Positions 23,001 to 33,231 of a DNA stretch of 64,000 bases are shown here, piece by piece. Both the position numbers and the translations under genes were made by a program. A model generated the notes under the pieces. It made no database searches. It was not told the DNA's origin and was given only the letters and a program-made list of their open reading frames with translations. Positions within the stretch are counted from its first letter, which is position 1. Every line of letters begins with the position of its first letter. This DNA comes from Zygnema cylindricum (lineage: Eukaryota > Streptophyta > Zygnematophyceae > Zygnematales > Zygnemataceae): positions 124,001 to 188,000 of the forward strand of contig JBBHKE010003401.1 in NCBI GenBank assembly GCA_037447655.1. Reading direction: 5' to 3'.

Positions 23001-23387
23001 TTAAGATTTGCACAGGACACGCGTGTTCCAAAATACAACCGAAAATAAAAACGAAATTTCAAAACATTTTCTTGTCACGCTATTTTCGGTAACTTTTGTT
23101 CGTCACACTATTTCTCTCAAAAGACTTTCGTTATTTTCAAAAATTGAAACCCTAAAAAATGAGTTCGCGTACAGACTGGTGTCTGCAAAAAGTATAAAAG
23201 TTTTGTGGTATGATTACTTCGTACGCAGGTACATGGTACGCAAGTCAAGATTTGAAGCTAGGTTTTTCGGTGCTAAAAATTTGAAAGATATTCAATATTG
23301 GATCGTAGCTTTCGTGGCGCCAGTCAATTTAGAACACGTGGCTCACAAACTCTACGTGATAGAACATCGATTAAGAGCGTTGTTCCA

Positions 23388-23480
23388 TTAGGCGCTTTCA
23401 GTAAACGTCAAAAAATCGTTTACTGAAGGGACCATTCCATTGTGTCGGTTCATTAACCGACACTTGTTCCGCGTGGCACA
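23388..23480. repeat. Foldback motifs left of the Harbinger-like transposase
   Basis: TTCAGTAAACG (near 23398) is inverted as CGTTTACTGAA (near 23418), followed by the palindrome TCGGTTCATTAACCGA. A related direct-orientation copy (GGCTTTCAGTAAACAACGTC) lies near 35706. These could be sub-terminal parts of the Harbinger-like element, but no clean pair of termini with a 3-bp duplication was established. Confidence 0.3.
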
Positions 23481-23736
23481 TGTTGGTTGGGTCCACGCAA
23501 GATGATATTTCGATCGTGCGAATCGATATAGAATCTTACGCAGGAAGTTGATAACGCAAAATGTGTACCAAAGAATGTCGTACGTAATGTACGATGATGT
23601 ACAACATGTACGGTTTGGTCATGTTACAGGGAGCAGAGTATTCTCTAAAATATTTCCATGGTTCTTTCCTAAACGCCTGTCTTTGACCTAAAACTTTGCA
23701 GCAGCGTCCGTATGCTTCATTTTCTCCTAATTTCTT

Positions 23737-25107
23737 CAAAATGGACCAGTTGCTAGGCATACTTATCCTCCTTAATGAACACGAGGATGACAAATCCGAT
23801 GAGGAAATTATCATTTTAACCATCATGATGTTCCTTGTTCAAATGAACATCATGGCAGCTTCCCAAACCTTTGGAAATATGGTCGAGAGTTTTAGTATGT
23901 TGCTTTGCATACATAGACGACGGAGTTCTAATGGAGAGTACTACATTCGACCTCGGAGTTTACATTTCTCCAAGACACTCCTTCATGAGTATGATAATGA
24001 CAGATATAGAGAACTTTTCCGCCTTCCCAAACACCTTGTACATTATTTGGCTGAAGAAATAGGGCATCATGGAGACTGATCCTGCGCCGTGTTTTGTAAA
24101 CATCCCTAATAGGAAGCTTGATGTAACCCGACAAATAGAGATGGTCCTTTACCGTCTAGCGACAGGAAATACTGCAACTTCAATAGGGGATCTTTTTGGT
24201 GTGAGTAGAGTGAGTGTCACCCGGAAACAAACAATGTTTTGCCGGGCCGTGTGGGAAATCTTGACCCCAAGGTTGATAAAATGGCCAACGGGGAGGAGAT
24301 TGAATCAGCTAGTACAAGCTTTTAGAGACTATAAGTTTCAATTTTCCAATTGCTATGGCGCCATCGACGCTACTCACATCAATATAGGGTTAGGTGCTCA
24401 TATGCGTTCGTCGGATTGGTACGATAGGGAGAGGAATTACTCTACTATCTTGCAGGCCGTGGTGGCTCCGAACACCCGGATACTAGATGCTTCCGTAGGA
24501 TGGGCTGGTAGTGTACATGACTCTAGAGTCTTTAGAAATTCCGGAATAGGGAATGTTATCTTGTTTGGAGGGGGATTGCAAGGGCCGTCGGCTGATGTTG
24601 GTTTGGTAGATGTGGCACCTTTCTTATTGCGGATGCAGGGTATCCGTTAAGTAAGCACGTGATAACACCGTACCCTGGGTCAAACTTACGGGAACCAGAA
24701 AAATCGTTCAACTATTTTCACAGTAGTAGACGTATGTGTGCGGAGAACTTAGGGGAATCAAATAAATCGTTCAGCTATTTTCACAGTAGCAGACGTATGT
24801 GTGCGGAAAGAGTGTTCGGAATTATCAAAAAAAACAATGGCCAATCATTAGTCGAAGAATAAATTTACCGAACATGGAGCGGTTAGTGGACATGATTATC
24901 ACGGTATGCACTTTACATAATTTGTTGTTGGAAGAGAACATAAGATACCTAGATGAGGATTCTCCACCGTCAACCCCCCCAAACGAGGAGGAATTGAATG
25001 TCGGTGGAGAAGAGAGGGATGCATACTCTGATGATGAAGGGAAGGCACTACGGGATGTTTTAACTCAAGATCTTTTTGAGAGGCATGTACTTAATTTACA
25101 ATTTTGA
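23737..25107 (+). pseudogene. PIF/Harbinger-type DDE transposase, frameshifted
   Basis: The N-terminal part (23737-24079) ends in YRELFRLPKHLVHYLAEEI. A frameshift near 24066 leads to the helix-turn-helix (NTATSIGDLFGVSRVSVTRK) and DDE_Tnp_4 core (24069-24650): Asp in NCYGAIDATHIN (codon 24366-24368), second Asp in VGWAGSVHDSRVF (24519-24521) and Glu in RRMCAERVFG (24806-24808). A second frameshift near 24635 separates APFLL from IADAGYPLS. A 63-bp tandem duplication (copies at 24704 and 24767) repeats the FHSSRRMCAE segment. A third frameshift lies in an A run near 24832. The C-terminal acidic tail ends at the TGA after 25104. The gene is dead. It converges with Myb/SANT sequences on the opposite strand at 27.6 and 33.2 kb, the usual two-gene Harbinger partner. 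Confidence 0.82.
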
Positions 25108-25199
25108 TTGGTTGATGAAATGGTGAGTCTCTTTCTTGCCCAACTTATTTTTTCTCATGCTCGCTTACCTCCCTATTTCTATTGGATTTTGAAAACTAT

Positions 25200-25900
25200 G
25201 TCCTTGTCTCCCTCCTTTTGTCTCTCTCTCTCCCCTTTGTGTCCCTCTCCCCTTTCTTTTTCTCTCTCCGTCCTTTTTTTTCCCTTTTTTCTTTCTTTCA
25301 TCTTTTTTTTATCTCCTTTCCCATTTGTTCTTTTTTTCTTTTTCTTTTGTTTTCAGTTTTTTTTTTTTTTTTATTAGTTTTACCATTATTATTACTATTT
25401 TTTGTATTTTTTTTACCGTTTGTTCCCTTCTCCCCCCCCCCCCCCCCCTTTCTTCTCCCCCTTTTCTTTTGCTCTAGTTTTTTTAATTTTCCCAAATTAT
25501 TTTCCCATTTCATTCTTATTATTACTGTTGTTCTTTATTTACCAGTTTTTCAATGTATTATTCTTATTTATACTTAATTATTTTTTGAACGTAAAATCGT
25601 ACATTTTTTACAAAATCAGCTACTCCCGTTTCCCTAAGACTCCCTCTTGTCTCTTTCTGTCATTCTCTCTATGTCTTCCTCCAACTCTCTATACCTCTCT
25701 CTGCCTCTCTTTGCCTCCATACCTCTCTCTGCCTCTCTTTGCCTCTATACCTCTCTCTGCTTCTCTTTACCTCTCTTTGTCTCCTCTCTTTACCTCTCTT
25801 TGTCTCCTTTTTACTCATCTCTCGACCTCTCGACCTCTTTTTCGTGTTGTCTCCTTGTCTCCAGTGTCGCGTTCAACCGAGTTTGAGCCGTCTGACGTTT
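25200..25900. repeat. Pyrimidine-rich low-complexity tract (copy 1)
   Basis: Long T, C and CTCT runs, including a C run at 25432-25449 and repeated CTCTCTGCCTCTCTTTGCCTC units (25680-25790). Frames rich in Ser/Leu/Phe here are compositional. The part from about 25504 is repeated at 31006. Confidence 0.75.
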
Positions 25901-26624
25901 TACTTACAAATGGGAATTTTGACCATGTTTTCCATGTTTCATATTTTTTTGTTTCTCTGTATTTTGTGCTTTCTGTCCCTCCAGTGACGAGGAGATATAT
26001 GTTGCATTGTGAATTTGACTCTCTACGGGTTTTTTAGGGTTATGCAATTTTAGCTTCATAACATACGAGCTTGCCAAGAACCATTCCGATGAATACTGTG
26101 GCAACAACACTTCTGTGAAGCACTTTGATAGGGATACATTTGTAGCAATGTTTGCAATGTGAGCTAGGCTGACACTTTCTATTTAAAGAATGCATAGCAA
26201 GTATACATTTTTGTGTTTCCAATACTATCAATGTAGGCCTTTCCTTTTTGTATCCATGTACTTGCACGGCGAGATTGAATTGAATTCAGAAAGTTGAAAT
26301 TATGCAAAAAATATGTATCCTCTCTCTCTTTCTCTCTTCCTCTCTTATAATGTCCGGAATTGAACATGTATTCTGATATGTCAGGTCGACCTTATTTTCT
26401 ACATTTATAGATTGAACTAATGCACAAAGTTTATTTTCAGTTTTTTAGTTTTTGTTCAAAATGTATTTTCCAATGTCGTTGTTTACTTTTCGAGTGCAGA
26501 AATTTAGATAATCATGTATTTTCTTGTTTCCAATGTCTAAAGTCAAAGTTATAGAGCTCATAATCAAAATTCATAACATCATTTTTTCATAATTAATTGT
26601 AATGTTATGTATTTTCGATCCAAA

Positions 26625-27080
26625 GACCTCAGCACCAGTAGCAGTAACAGCTGTCTCCTCAACACCAGCAGCTGTACCGCCCAGCACCGCCCAGCAGCAG
26701 CAACTATCTGACGAGCAGCAGCAACTGTTTGCTCAGCAGCAGCAACAACTGTCTGCCGAGTAGCAGCAACTGTCTGCCCGGCAGCACCAACACCAGCAAC
26801 AGTCCTGCCCAGTAGTAGCAATTGTCCGAGGAGCAGCAACAGTCTAAGCAGCAGCAGCAACTGTCTGCGCAGCAGCAGTAGCAACTGTCTGCCCAGCAGC
26901 AACTCAGCAGCAGCAAATGTCTGCCCAGCAGCAACAACACCAATTGTGTGCCCAGCCTGTCTTCTCAGCAGCAGCAAATGTCTGCCCAGCAGCAGCAGCA
27001 CCAATTGTCTGCCCAGCAGCAGCAGCACCAGTTGTCTGCCCAGCAGCAGCTGCAGCAACTGGTTGCGCTTCATTGACCAC
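26625..27080. repeat. CAG-rich minisatellite, copy 1
   Basis: Imperfect tandem units around CAGCAGCAGCAACTGTCTGCC (about 21-27 bp). On the minus strand the units can read as AAAAGQT repeats. One minus-strand frame (27110 to 26904) begins MFIVMSLFLFVVNEAQPVAA, a plausible signal peptide, followed by three AAAAGQT units before the frame changes. Frames shift along the array, so I treat it as non-coding or decayed. Confidence 0.7.
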
Positions 27081-27555
27081 GAAGAGGAACAACGACATAA
27101 CAATAAACATAGCAACATGAACAAGAACAAATTATGTCGTATGACAAGTGTACAACAAAGTTACAATAACACATTGCAAAAATGGGTCGAAAGTCGTGTT
27201 TAATAAATTTTTTTGACATTTCATACTCGAAATTTGTAATACAAAAAACAATGAAAAAACGCAGAAAATATAAAATTCACAAAATGTAGCCACCCTTCTC
27301 TACTATCGACGGTAATTTTCCCATTCCCTTCTATCTCAACTAAGCATATAAAGAGATCACAATGAAAGAAACCCAAAAAAAAAGGGTCAACATAACCCCC
27401 CTTTACCGCACTAATTCTACGCTAAATTGCAATTCAGAAAAATGGTTCATAGAAATTGGAAAGTGTTGTTGATGAAAAACACATGGGAAATGAGGTGAAA
27501 GTAAGGCCAAAGATTGGAGTATTTTACCATTTTCCCTCACTAATCTACCTCACAA

Positions 27556-27845
27556 TTTCCGGATTTAGTTGAATGTGTAGCGACCACCCCCTCGCTCTGC
27601 GAGTTTGCACACGGCATCGATTAGACAGAGTCTTCCTTGTGGCGTCTTTTCCCAGTTTGCAGCGAGCATGTCCTTGAAATTGTCGATGGTGTTGTTAGTT
27701 TCCTTCACATTATTCTCATGAATATCTATAGCAATTTGTCTAAACTCTTTAACTTCTAGCGATCGTGCAGCGGTTGCCTCCTCCTAAAAGTCTACGACGC
27801 TATCGGTTGGTTGTGTGTCGGGTGATGACTCCTCAAGACTACTTG
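27556..27845 (-). pseudogene. Truncated Myb/SANT-like gene (C-terminal part)
   Basis: The minus strand matches the 3' end of the intact SANT gene at 33232-34914, including the C-terminal residues before the stop. It has lost the N-terminal and DNA-binding portion at about 27845. An indel near 27785 disrupts the frame. It is a dead copy carried in the duplicated block. Confidence 0.75.
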
Positions 27846-27898
27846 ACCCGGTCTGTAGAGTTTGCCGTACAATTACAGAAACGTATGATGGAACTTCA

Positions 27899-28083
27899 CC
27901 CTTAAAACATCTTTTCTTAGTACACAATTGTCATATTGTGCATCTGACGGTTGCGATTGAACGGTAAGATTCTCAGCTTTCGATTGGCGGTCTCCAATTG
28001 AAAATCGAACAAGTGTGTACGGAGAAAATATGTATTAAGTGGCCAAAAAAACATTAACACTAATAGCGATTCACGCTGTAGTA
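27899..28083. repeat. Foldback MITE, copy 1
   Basis: Resembles the elements at 30439-30665 and 39421-39665. Shared inner blocks include AAACATCTTTTCT, a CGATTG...CAATTG core, ACAAGTGTGTACGGAGAAAA and AAGTGGCCAAAAAAAC. The left end is truncated or diverged. It abuts the breakpoint of the truncated SANT gene. Confidence 0.55.
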
Positions 28084-28320
28084 TTGGGGACCTGCCACGT
28101 CATTATACAACCCCCAAAAGGAATCATAACGGTACAAATATCTTACACGTGCATCCAGCAGATTGTTCGTACTTTTAAGCTGATGTACGAACATATCCGA
28201 CAAAACCATTGGGACCGTTCGTCCTATTTATTCGAGCCGTGGCTAATTTCTAGCCTGAGGCTCGGGAAGCACCCAACCAAACTGTAGTACCGTACTGTAC
28301 CTAAAGGTCCAAAATGCCAC
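28084..28320. repeat. Diverged direct repeat, copy 1
   Basis: Shares order and short blocks with 28985-29325: a GCCACGT block near the start, TACACGTG or TACGTGTC, then CGTGGCTAATTTC followed by AGGCTCGGGAAG or AAGCTCAGAAAG. Identity is modest and judged by eye. Confidence 0.3.
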
Positions 28321-29330
28321 TCCCCGAACCTTCTGTACGGCAAAGCTATGCAACTGCAGATGTTTTGCCGTATTACGTAATTTCCTTGAAACTACTCGTT
28401 TTTTTCCTTAAGGCAATTAACGTCATACAAAAGAAAATACGACTGTAACCAGTTCTGCCATTCGTCAAATCCCGAACCAGATTGGCAGAGTCTTCTGAAT
28501 ACCGAACCTATATTCAAACTTCAGCAAATAAACTCTTTTGATTGGCGGAAAAATACACGTGTCTAACAGTCGAACACTGATTTAATTGGTTATCTGTGTC
28601 CACATGGTACAATCACATGATAGCTGGCATGCCAATCCAAATGGTACAGTACTTCTGAATGTTGTCGGTATCTACGGGAAGATGCTACAAAAAAAGAAGA
28701 AGATATTGATCCTGACAAAGTACGGCAGAAGATTATATTCGTTTTGCGATCTTCTGGATTGGAACTTTTCCCAATCGCTGTAATGTCTCGAAAAATAGAA
28801 TCCGTACAAGTCATAGATTGATTTGTTTTTTTGAAAAGTGTGGGTGTCCTTATTCATTATGTACACACTATTTAAGAACTAGTGAGTTGGATGGATACTA
28901 TTCTGACAAACGTATTTTTTTGTAATAATAGGACAAAAATAGGATCACTAAAAACAAACGGAGATCTGTACGAAATAGGTGCAGGGAGCGTACTGTGAAC
29001 TGGCCACGTGATCATCATAATCCGAAAAGCGAATCCCGTACTATACTTTCCTACGTGTCACAATTATATTGACGGATTTTTGCCCTTTCATGGATCGTAC
29101 AGTTTTCGAAACCCTTACCGTGCCGTACGAGCCTAAGATTTATTACGTGTCTCCAAGAGGTTGTCCTTTTCAATTTGCCGTACGTTTCCGAAGCAGTGAC
29201 ATCACGAACCTGTTTCTGACAAGTGTTCCGGATTCGCTCGTACCTTTGTGCGAACGTGGCTAATTTCCAAACCTAAAGCTCAGAAAGTACGGTACGGAAC
29301 CAGGTCTATAACGTCACACTCAGCTGTACG
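28321..29330. other. Intergenic sequence upstream of the amidase-like exon
   Basis: No gene recognised. It is rich in GTACGG/CCGTAC motifs. The right half (28985-29325) is the second copy of the diverged direct repeat and directly precedes a TATA box. Confidence 0.3.
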
Positions 29331-29337
29331 TTCAATG

Positions 29338-29344
29338 TATAAAT
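29338..29344 (+). promoter_or_regulatory. Candidate TATA box of the amidase-like gene
   Basis: TATAAAT lies about 630 bp upstream of the start codon at 29975. A plausible 5'UTR intron (GTAAGC donor at 29406, pyrimidine-rich acceptor ending at 29955) would bring the cap region close to the coding start. This is inference from motifs. Confidence 0.35.
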
Positions 29345-29659
29345 TGTTTCACTTCTCTATTCTCGAATCAAAACGTTCACTTTCCTCTCTCCCATCTTTC
29401 TATAAGTAAGCAAATTTCCTCCTTTATATGAAATTACTATTTTATGAAATTCCTCCTTTAGTCTTCTTCCTTGCTAATTACATCGTGCGCACTGAATCTT
29501 ACATTGATTTTTTTTTAGTACTTTAAATTGTTTTTGTCAGTTGATTTTCTAACTTGGTGCCGTTTTTCAGTATCATTTGGTCGTTTTTTTTGGTTTTTAT
29601 TTTCTGATTCGATCATATTCCAAGAGACGATAATTATTTGCAGATCCAGATTGTTTTTT

Positions 29660-29693
<34 letters not shown>

Positions 29694-29974
29694 TATTTAT
29701 TGCATTATCCAGCTTTGCATCGGTTTCTTCCCAGTCAAAATTCTGGCCAATAAACTTGGATTCAAAAAAAAAATCGTAAAAAATCCTAAGAAATCTTAAA
29801 TAATCTTTAAAAATCTTAAATTTTTCCAGCTCATATTTTCCAGGTGTCCTTTTTTCTGTTCTACAGATGTAATTTCTGTGCAGTTGATCCGAAATTCGAC
29901 TCAAACCTTTTTCTCCTTTTTTTGTGTTTTTTTTTTTTTTTTTCCTCTTTTTTAGGATATAGGCTTTCCGTACA

Positions 29975-30262
29975 ATGGTGAGTGCATTTGTTTTCTCCGC
30001 CGTGTTCGCCGCTCTCCTTCTCATCTCCGTGCCACGTGTCACCTCCAGCGAGGATTCGCACATCGTACAAGATGTACTTTTTGAGCCGAACACGCGCCGC
30101 CAGCTGGCCGTGACTTTTAACTGCTCCCAAGTGGTGGAATTGTCGGTTATGGAAATCCAAATGCTCTATTTTAAGAAAAAGTTGTCGGCGAAAATGTTGG
30201 TGGCTTGCTATTTGAAGAGAATTGCGGATTATAGCAACCCCTCCACTTTTAAAAGCACCTTG
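29975..30262 (+). CDS. First coding exon of a probable secreted amidase-family protein (partial)
   Basis: ATG at 29975 opens 96 codons ending at a GTGAGA donor (30263), phase 0. Residues 1-25 form a signal peptide (hydrophobic AFVFSAVFAALLLI, then RVTSS). About residues 55-86, from VVELSVMEIQMLYFKKKLSA through YLKRIADYSNP, match the N-terminal pattern of amidase-signature proteins (E-L-x-V-x-E-[IL]-Q...KL[ST]...L[VL]..YL.RI). The catalytic Ser-Ser-Lys region is not in this exon. No continuation was found within the next 8 kb, which is occupied by a MITE, an assembly gap and Harbinger-derived DNA. The gene may therefore be split by insertions or truncated. Family assignment rests on this short motif only. 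Confidence 0.45.
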
Positions 30263-30438
30263 GTGAGAATTTTGGGGAGATTGTGGGAAGGTTTTGTTTT
30301 TGGGAATATTTTGTTTTGTCGTTTTATGGAAATGGTTGTGTTTTTTATTCGGTGTGAAATGTGTATTTTATGAGTTTTTTTTTTAGTGCGAATTTGTACG
30401 GTGTAGGTAGTGTATGTAAGTGGTGTGGCGTAGGGTTT

Positions 30439-30665
30439 TGCTACAATGCTAATCGTTGTTAGAGTTTAACGATTTTTTTCGTCACTTAAAAACATTTTTT
30501 CTCCGTACACACTTGTCGGATAGTCAATCCGATGGCTGCTATTGGAAGGCAAGATTCTAAGCTTCCTATTGGTTGTCTTCGATTGACAATCCGACAAGTG
30601 TGTACGGATAAAAGATGTTTTAAGTGGCCAAAAAAATGTTAACACTAATAACGATTAGCGGTGCG
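30439..30665. repeat. Foldback MITE, copy 2
   Basis: Strongly palindromic: GCTAATCGTTGTTAGAG...CTCCGTACACACTTGTCGGAT at the left is mirrored by ATCCGACAAGTGTGTACGGAT...AACACTAATAACGATTAGC at the right, over roughly 90 bp each side. It lies in the putative first intron of the amidase-like gene. No transposase inside; the target duplication is unclear. Confidence 0.75.
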
Positions 30666-30909
30666 GTATATTTTAGTTTGTATTTAGTATATGTAGAATT
30701 GCCTTGCGTTTCAACAATTATTGTTTCTGCTTGTAGATATTTGTTTGTTACTTTCTACGTTTTACTCGATTTTTTTTCTAATGTTACCGCGTGCACGAGC
30801 ATTTTTATTGATTTCCCGAAGGATTCCCAAGCTAATAACATCGTCAATTTTCCATTAATTTTGTATTCTCACAATTTGTCCTTTTTTTTTTTTTTTTTTT
30901 TTTTTTTTT

Positions 30910-30919
30910 NNNNNNNNNN
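30910..30919. other. Assembly gap (10 N)
   Basis: Ten N bases between a long T run and a C run. True length and content are unknown. The gap coincides with the left edge of the second duplicated block. Confidence 0.99.
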
Positions 30920-31227
30920 TGTTCCCTTCTTCCCCCCCCCCCCATTTTTTTTACCCCCCTTTCTTCTACTCTAGTTATTTTATTTTTCCCAAAAAAAAAT
31001 CCCTTTTCATTCTTATTATTACTGTTGTTCTTTATTTACCAGTTTTTCAATGTATTATTTTTATTTTTACTTAATTATTTTTTGAACGTAAAATCGTATA
31101 TCTTTTACAAAATCAGCTACTCTCGTTTCCTTGGAAATCCCTCTTGTCTCTCTCTCTCATTCTTTCTATGTCTTCCTCCAACTCTCTATACCTCTCTCTG
31201 CCTCTCTTTGCCTCCATACCTCTCTCT

Positions 31228-31503
31228 GCCTCTCTTTGCCTCTCTTTGTCTCCTTTTGACTCATCTCTCGACCTCTGTTTGGTGTTGTCTTCTTGTCTCC
31301 CGTGTTGCGTTCAACCAAGTTTGCCTCTCTTTGCCTCTCTTTGTCTCCTTTTGACTCATCTCTCGACCTCTGTTTCGTGTTGTCTCCTTGTCTCCCGTGT
31401 TGCGTTCAACCAAGTTTGCCTCTCTTCGTCTCCTTTTGACTCATCTCTCGACCTCTGTTTCGTGTTGTCTCCTTGTCTCCCGTGTTGCGTTCAACCAAGT
31501 TTG
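31228..31503. repeat. Tandem repeat expansion in copy 2
   Basis: A unit of about 85-95 bp (TTGCCTCTCTT...CTTTTGACTCATCTCTCGACC...GTTGCGTTCAACCAAGT) is present about three times. Copy 1 has a single equivalent at about 25795-25885. Confidence 0.75.
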
Positions 31504-32239
31504 AGCCGTCTGACGTTTTACTTACAAAGGGGAATTCTGACCATGTTTTCCATGTTTCATTTTTTTTTGTTTCTTTGTTTTTTGTGTTTTTTTCTGTCCC
31601 TTTAGTGACGAGGAGATATATGTTGCATTGTGAATTTGACTCTCCACGGGTTTTTTTGGGTTATGCAATTTTAACTTCATAACATACGAGCTTGTCAAGA
31701 ACCATTCCGATGAATATTGTGGCAACAACACTTCTGTGAAGCACTCTCATAGGGATACACTTGTAGCAATGATAGCAATGTGAGCTAGGCTGACACTTTA
31801 TATTTAAAGAATGCATAGCAAGTATACATGTTTGTGTTTCCAATACTATCAATGTAGGGCTTTCCGTTTTGTATCCATGTACTCGCACCGCGAGATTGAA
31901 ATCAATTCAGAATGTTAAAATTATGCAAAATATGTATCCTCTCTCTCTTTCTCTCTTCCTCTCTTCTAATGCCCGGAATTGAACATGTATTCTGATATGT
32001 CGGATCGACCTTGTTTTCTACATTTATAGATTGAACTGATGCAATTTTTTTTTTTTTAGTTTTTTAGTTTTTGTTCAAAATTTATTTTCCAATGTCATTG
32101 TTTACTTTTCGAGTGCTGAAATTTAGATTATCATGTAATTTCTTATTTCCAATGTTTGAAGTCAGTTATAGAGCTCAAAATCAAAATTCATAACGTCATT
32201 TTTTCATAATTCATTATTATTTTATGTATTTTTGATCCA

Positions 32240-32720
32240 AACACCTCAGCACCAGCCGCAGTAGCAACTGTCTCCTCAATACCAACACCAGCAGCAACTG
32301 TCTGCCCAGCAGCAGCAGCAGCAACTGTCTGCTCAGCAGCAACAGCATCTGTCTACCCAGCAGCAGCAACAACTGTCTGCCGAGTAGCAACAGCAAGTGT
32401 CTGCTCAGCAGCAGCAACATGCTCAGCAGCAGCAACTGTCTGCTCTGCTGCAGCAACTGTCTATCTACTCGGCAGCAGCAGACAATAGCAGCTACTGTCT
32501 GCCAAGTAGCAGCTACTGTCTGCCAAGTAGCAGCAACTGTCTGCCCGGCAGCACCAGCAGCTGTCCTACCCAGTAGCAGCAACAGTCTGATCTGCAGCAG
32601 CAACTGCCTGCGCAGCACCATCAGTAGCAATTGCCCCAGCAGTAACAACAAATGTCTGTCCAGCAGCAGCCGCAGCAACCGCCTGCGCTTCAACTGTCTG
32701 ACCAGGAGGAACAACGACAT
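32240..32720. repeat. CAG-rich minisatellite, copy 2
   Basis: The same CAGCAGCAACTGTCTGCC-type units as at 26625-27080, with different unit order and number. Apparent frames on either strand are interrupted or shift. Confidence 0.7.
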
Positions 32721-33231
32721 AACAATAAACAACTGTCTGACCACCAAGAGGAACAACGACATAACAATAAACAGAGCAACATGAACAAGAACAAATTATG
32801 ACGTATGACAAGTGTACAACAAAGTTACAATAACACATTGCAAAAACGGGCCGAAAGTCGTTTGTACTAAAACTTTTTGACATTTCACACTCGAATTTTG
32901 AAATACAAAAAACAACGAAAAAACGCAAGAAATATAAAATTCACAAAATGTAGCCACCCTTCTCTTCTATCGACGGTAATTTTCCCATTCCATTCTATCT
33001 CAACTAAGCATATAAAGATATCACAATGAAATAAACCCCCCCAAAAAAAAGGCCAACATAACCCCCCTTTACCACACTAATTCTACCCTAAATTGCAATT
33101 CAGAAAAAAATGTTTATAGAAATTGGAAAGTGTTGTTGTTGAAAAACACATGGGAAAAGAGGTGAAAGTAAGGCCGAAGATTGGAGTATTACACCATTTT
33201 CCCTCATTTATCTACCTCACAATTTCCGGAT

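Larger units (their letters stand above)
25504..27845. repeat. 2.3-kb duplicated block, copy 1
   Basis: Nearly collinear with 31006-33553: the same pyrimidine repeats, the same unique segment (CATAACATACGAGCTTG...), the same CAG-rich minisatellite and the same 3' part of a minus-strand SANT gene. Copies differ by substitutions and by repeat number. Copy 1 ends inside the SANT coding region, at about 27845. Confidence 0.85.

Noticed and set aside
23008-23391. A 127-aa gene
   Set aside because: No motif, signal or repeat support; probably chance in AT-rich DNA between TE remnants.
26625-27080. Poly-Gln protein or CRISPR-like array
   Set aside because: Units are imperfect, variable in length, without unique spacers, and frames shift on both strands; it is a CAG-rich minisatellite.
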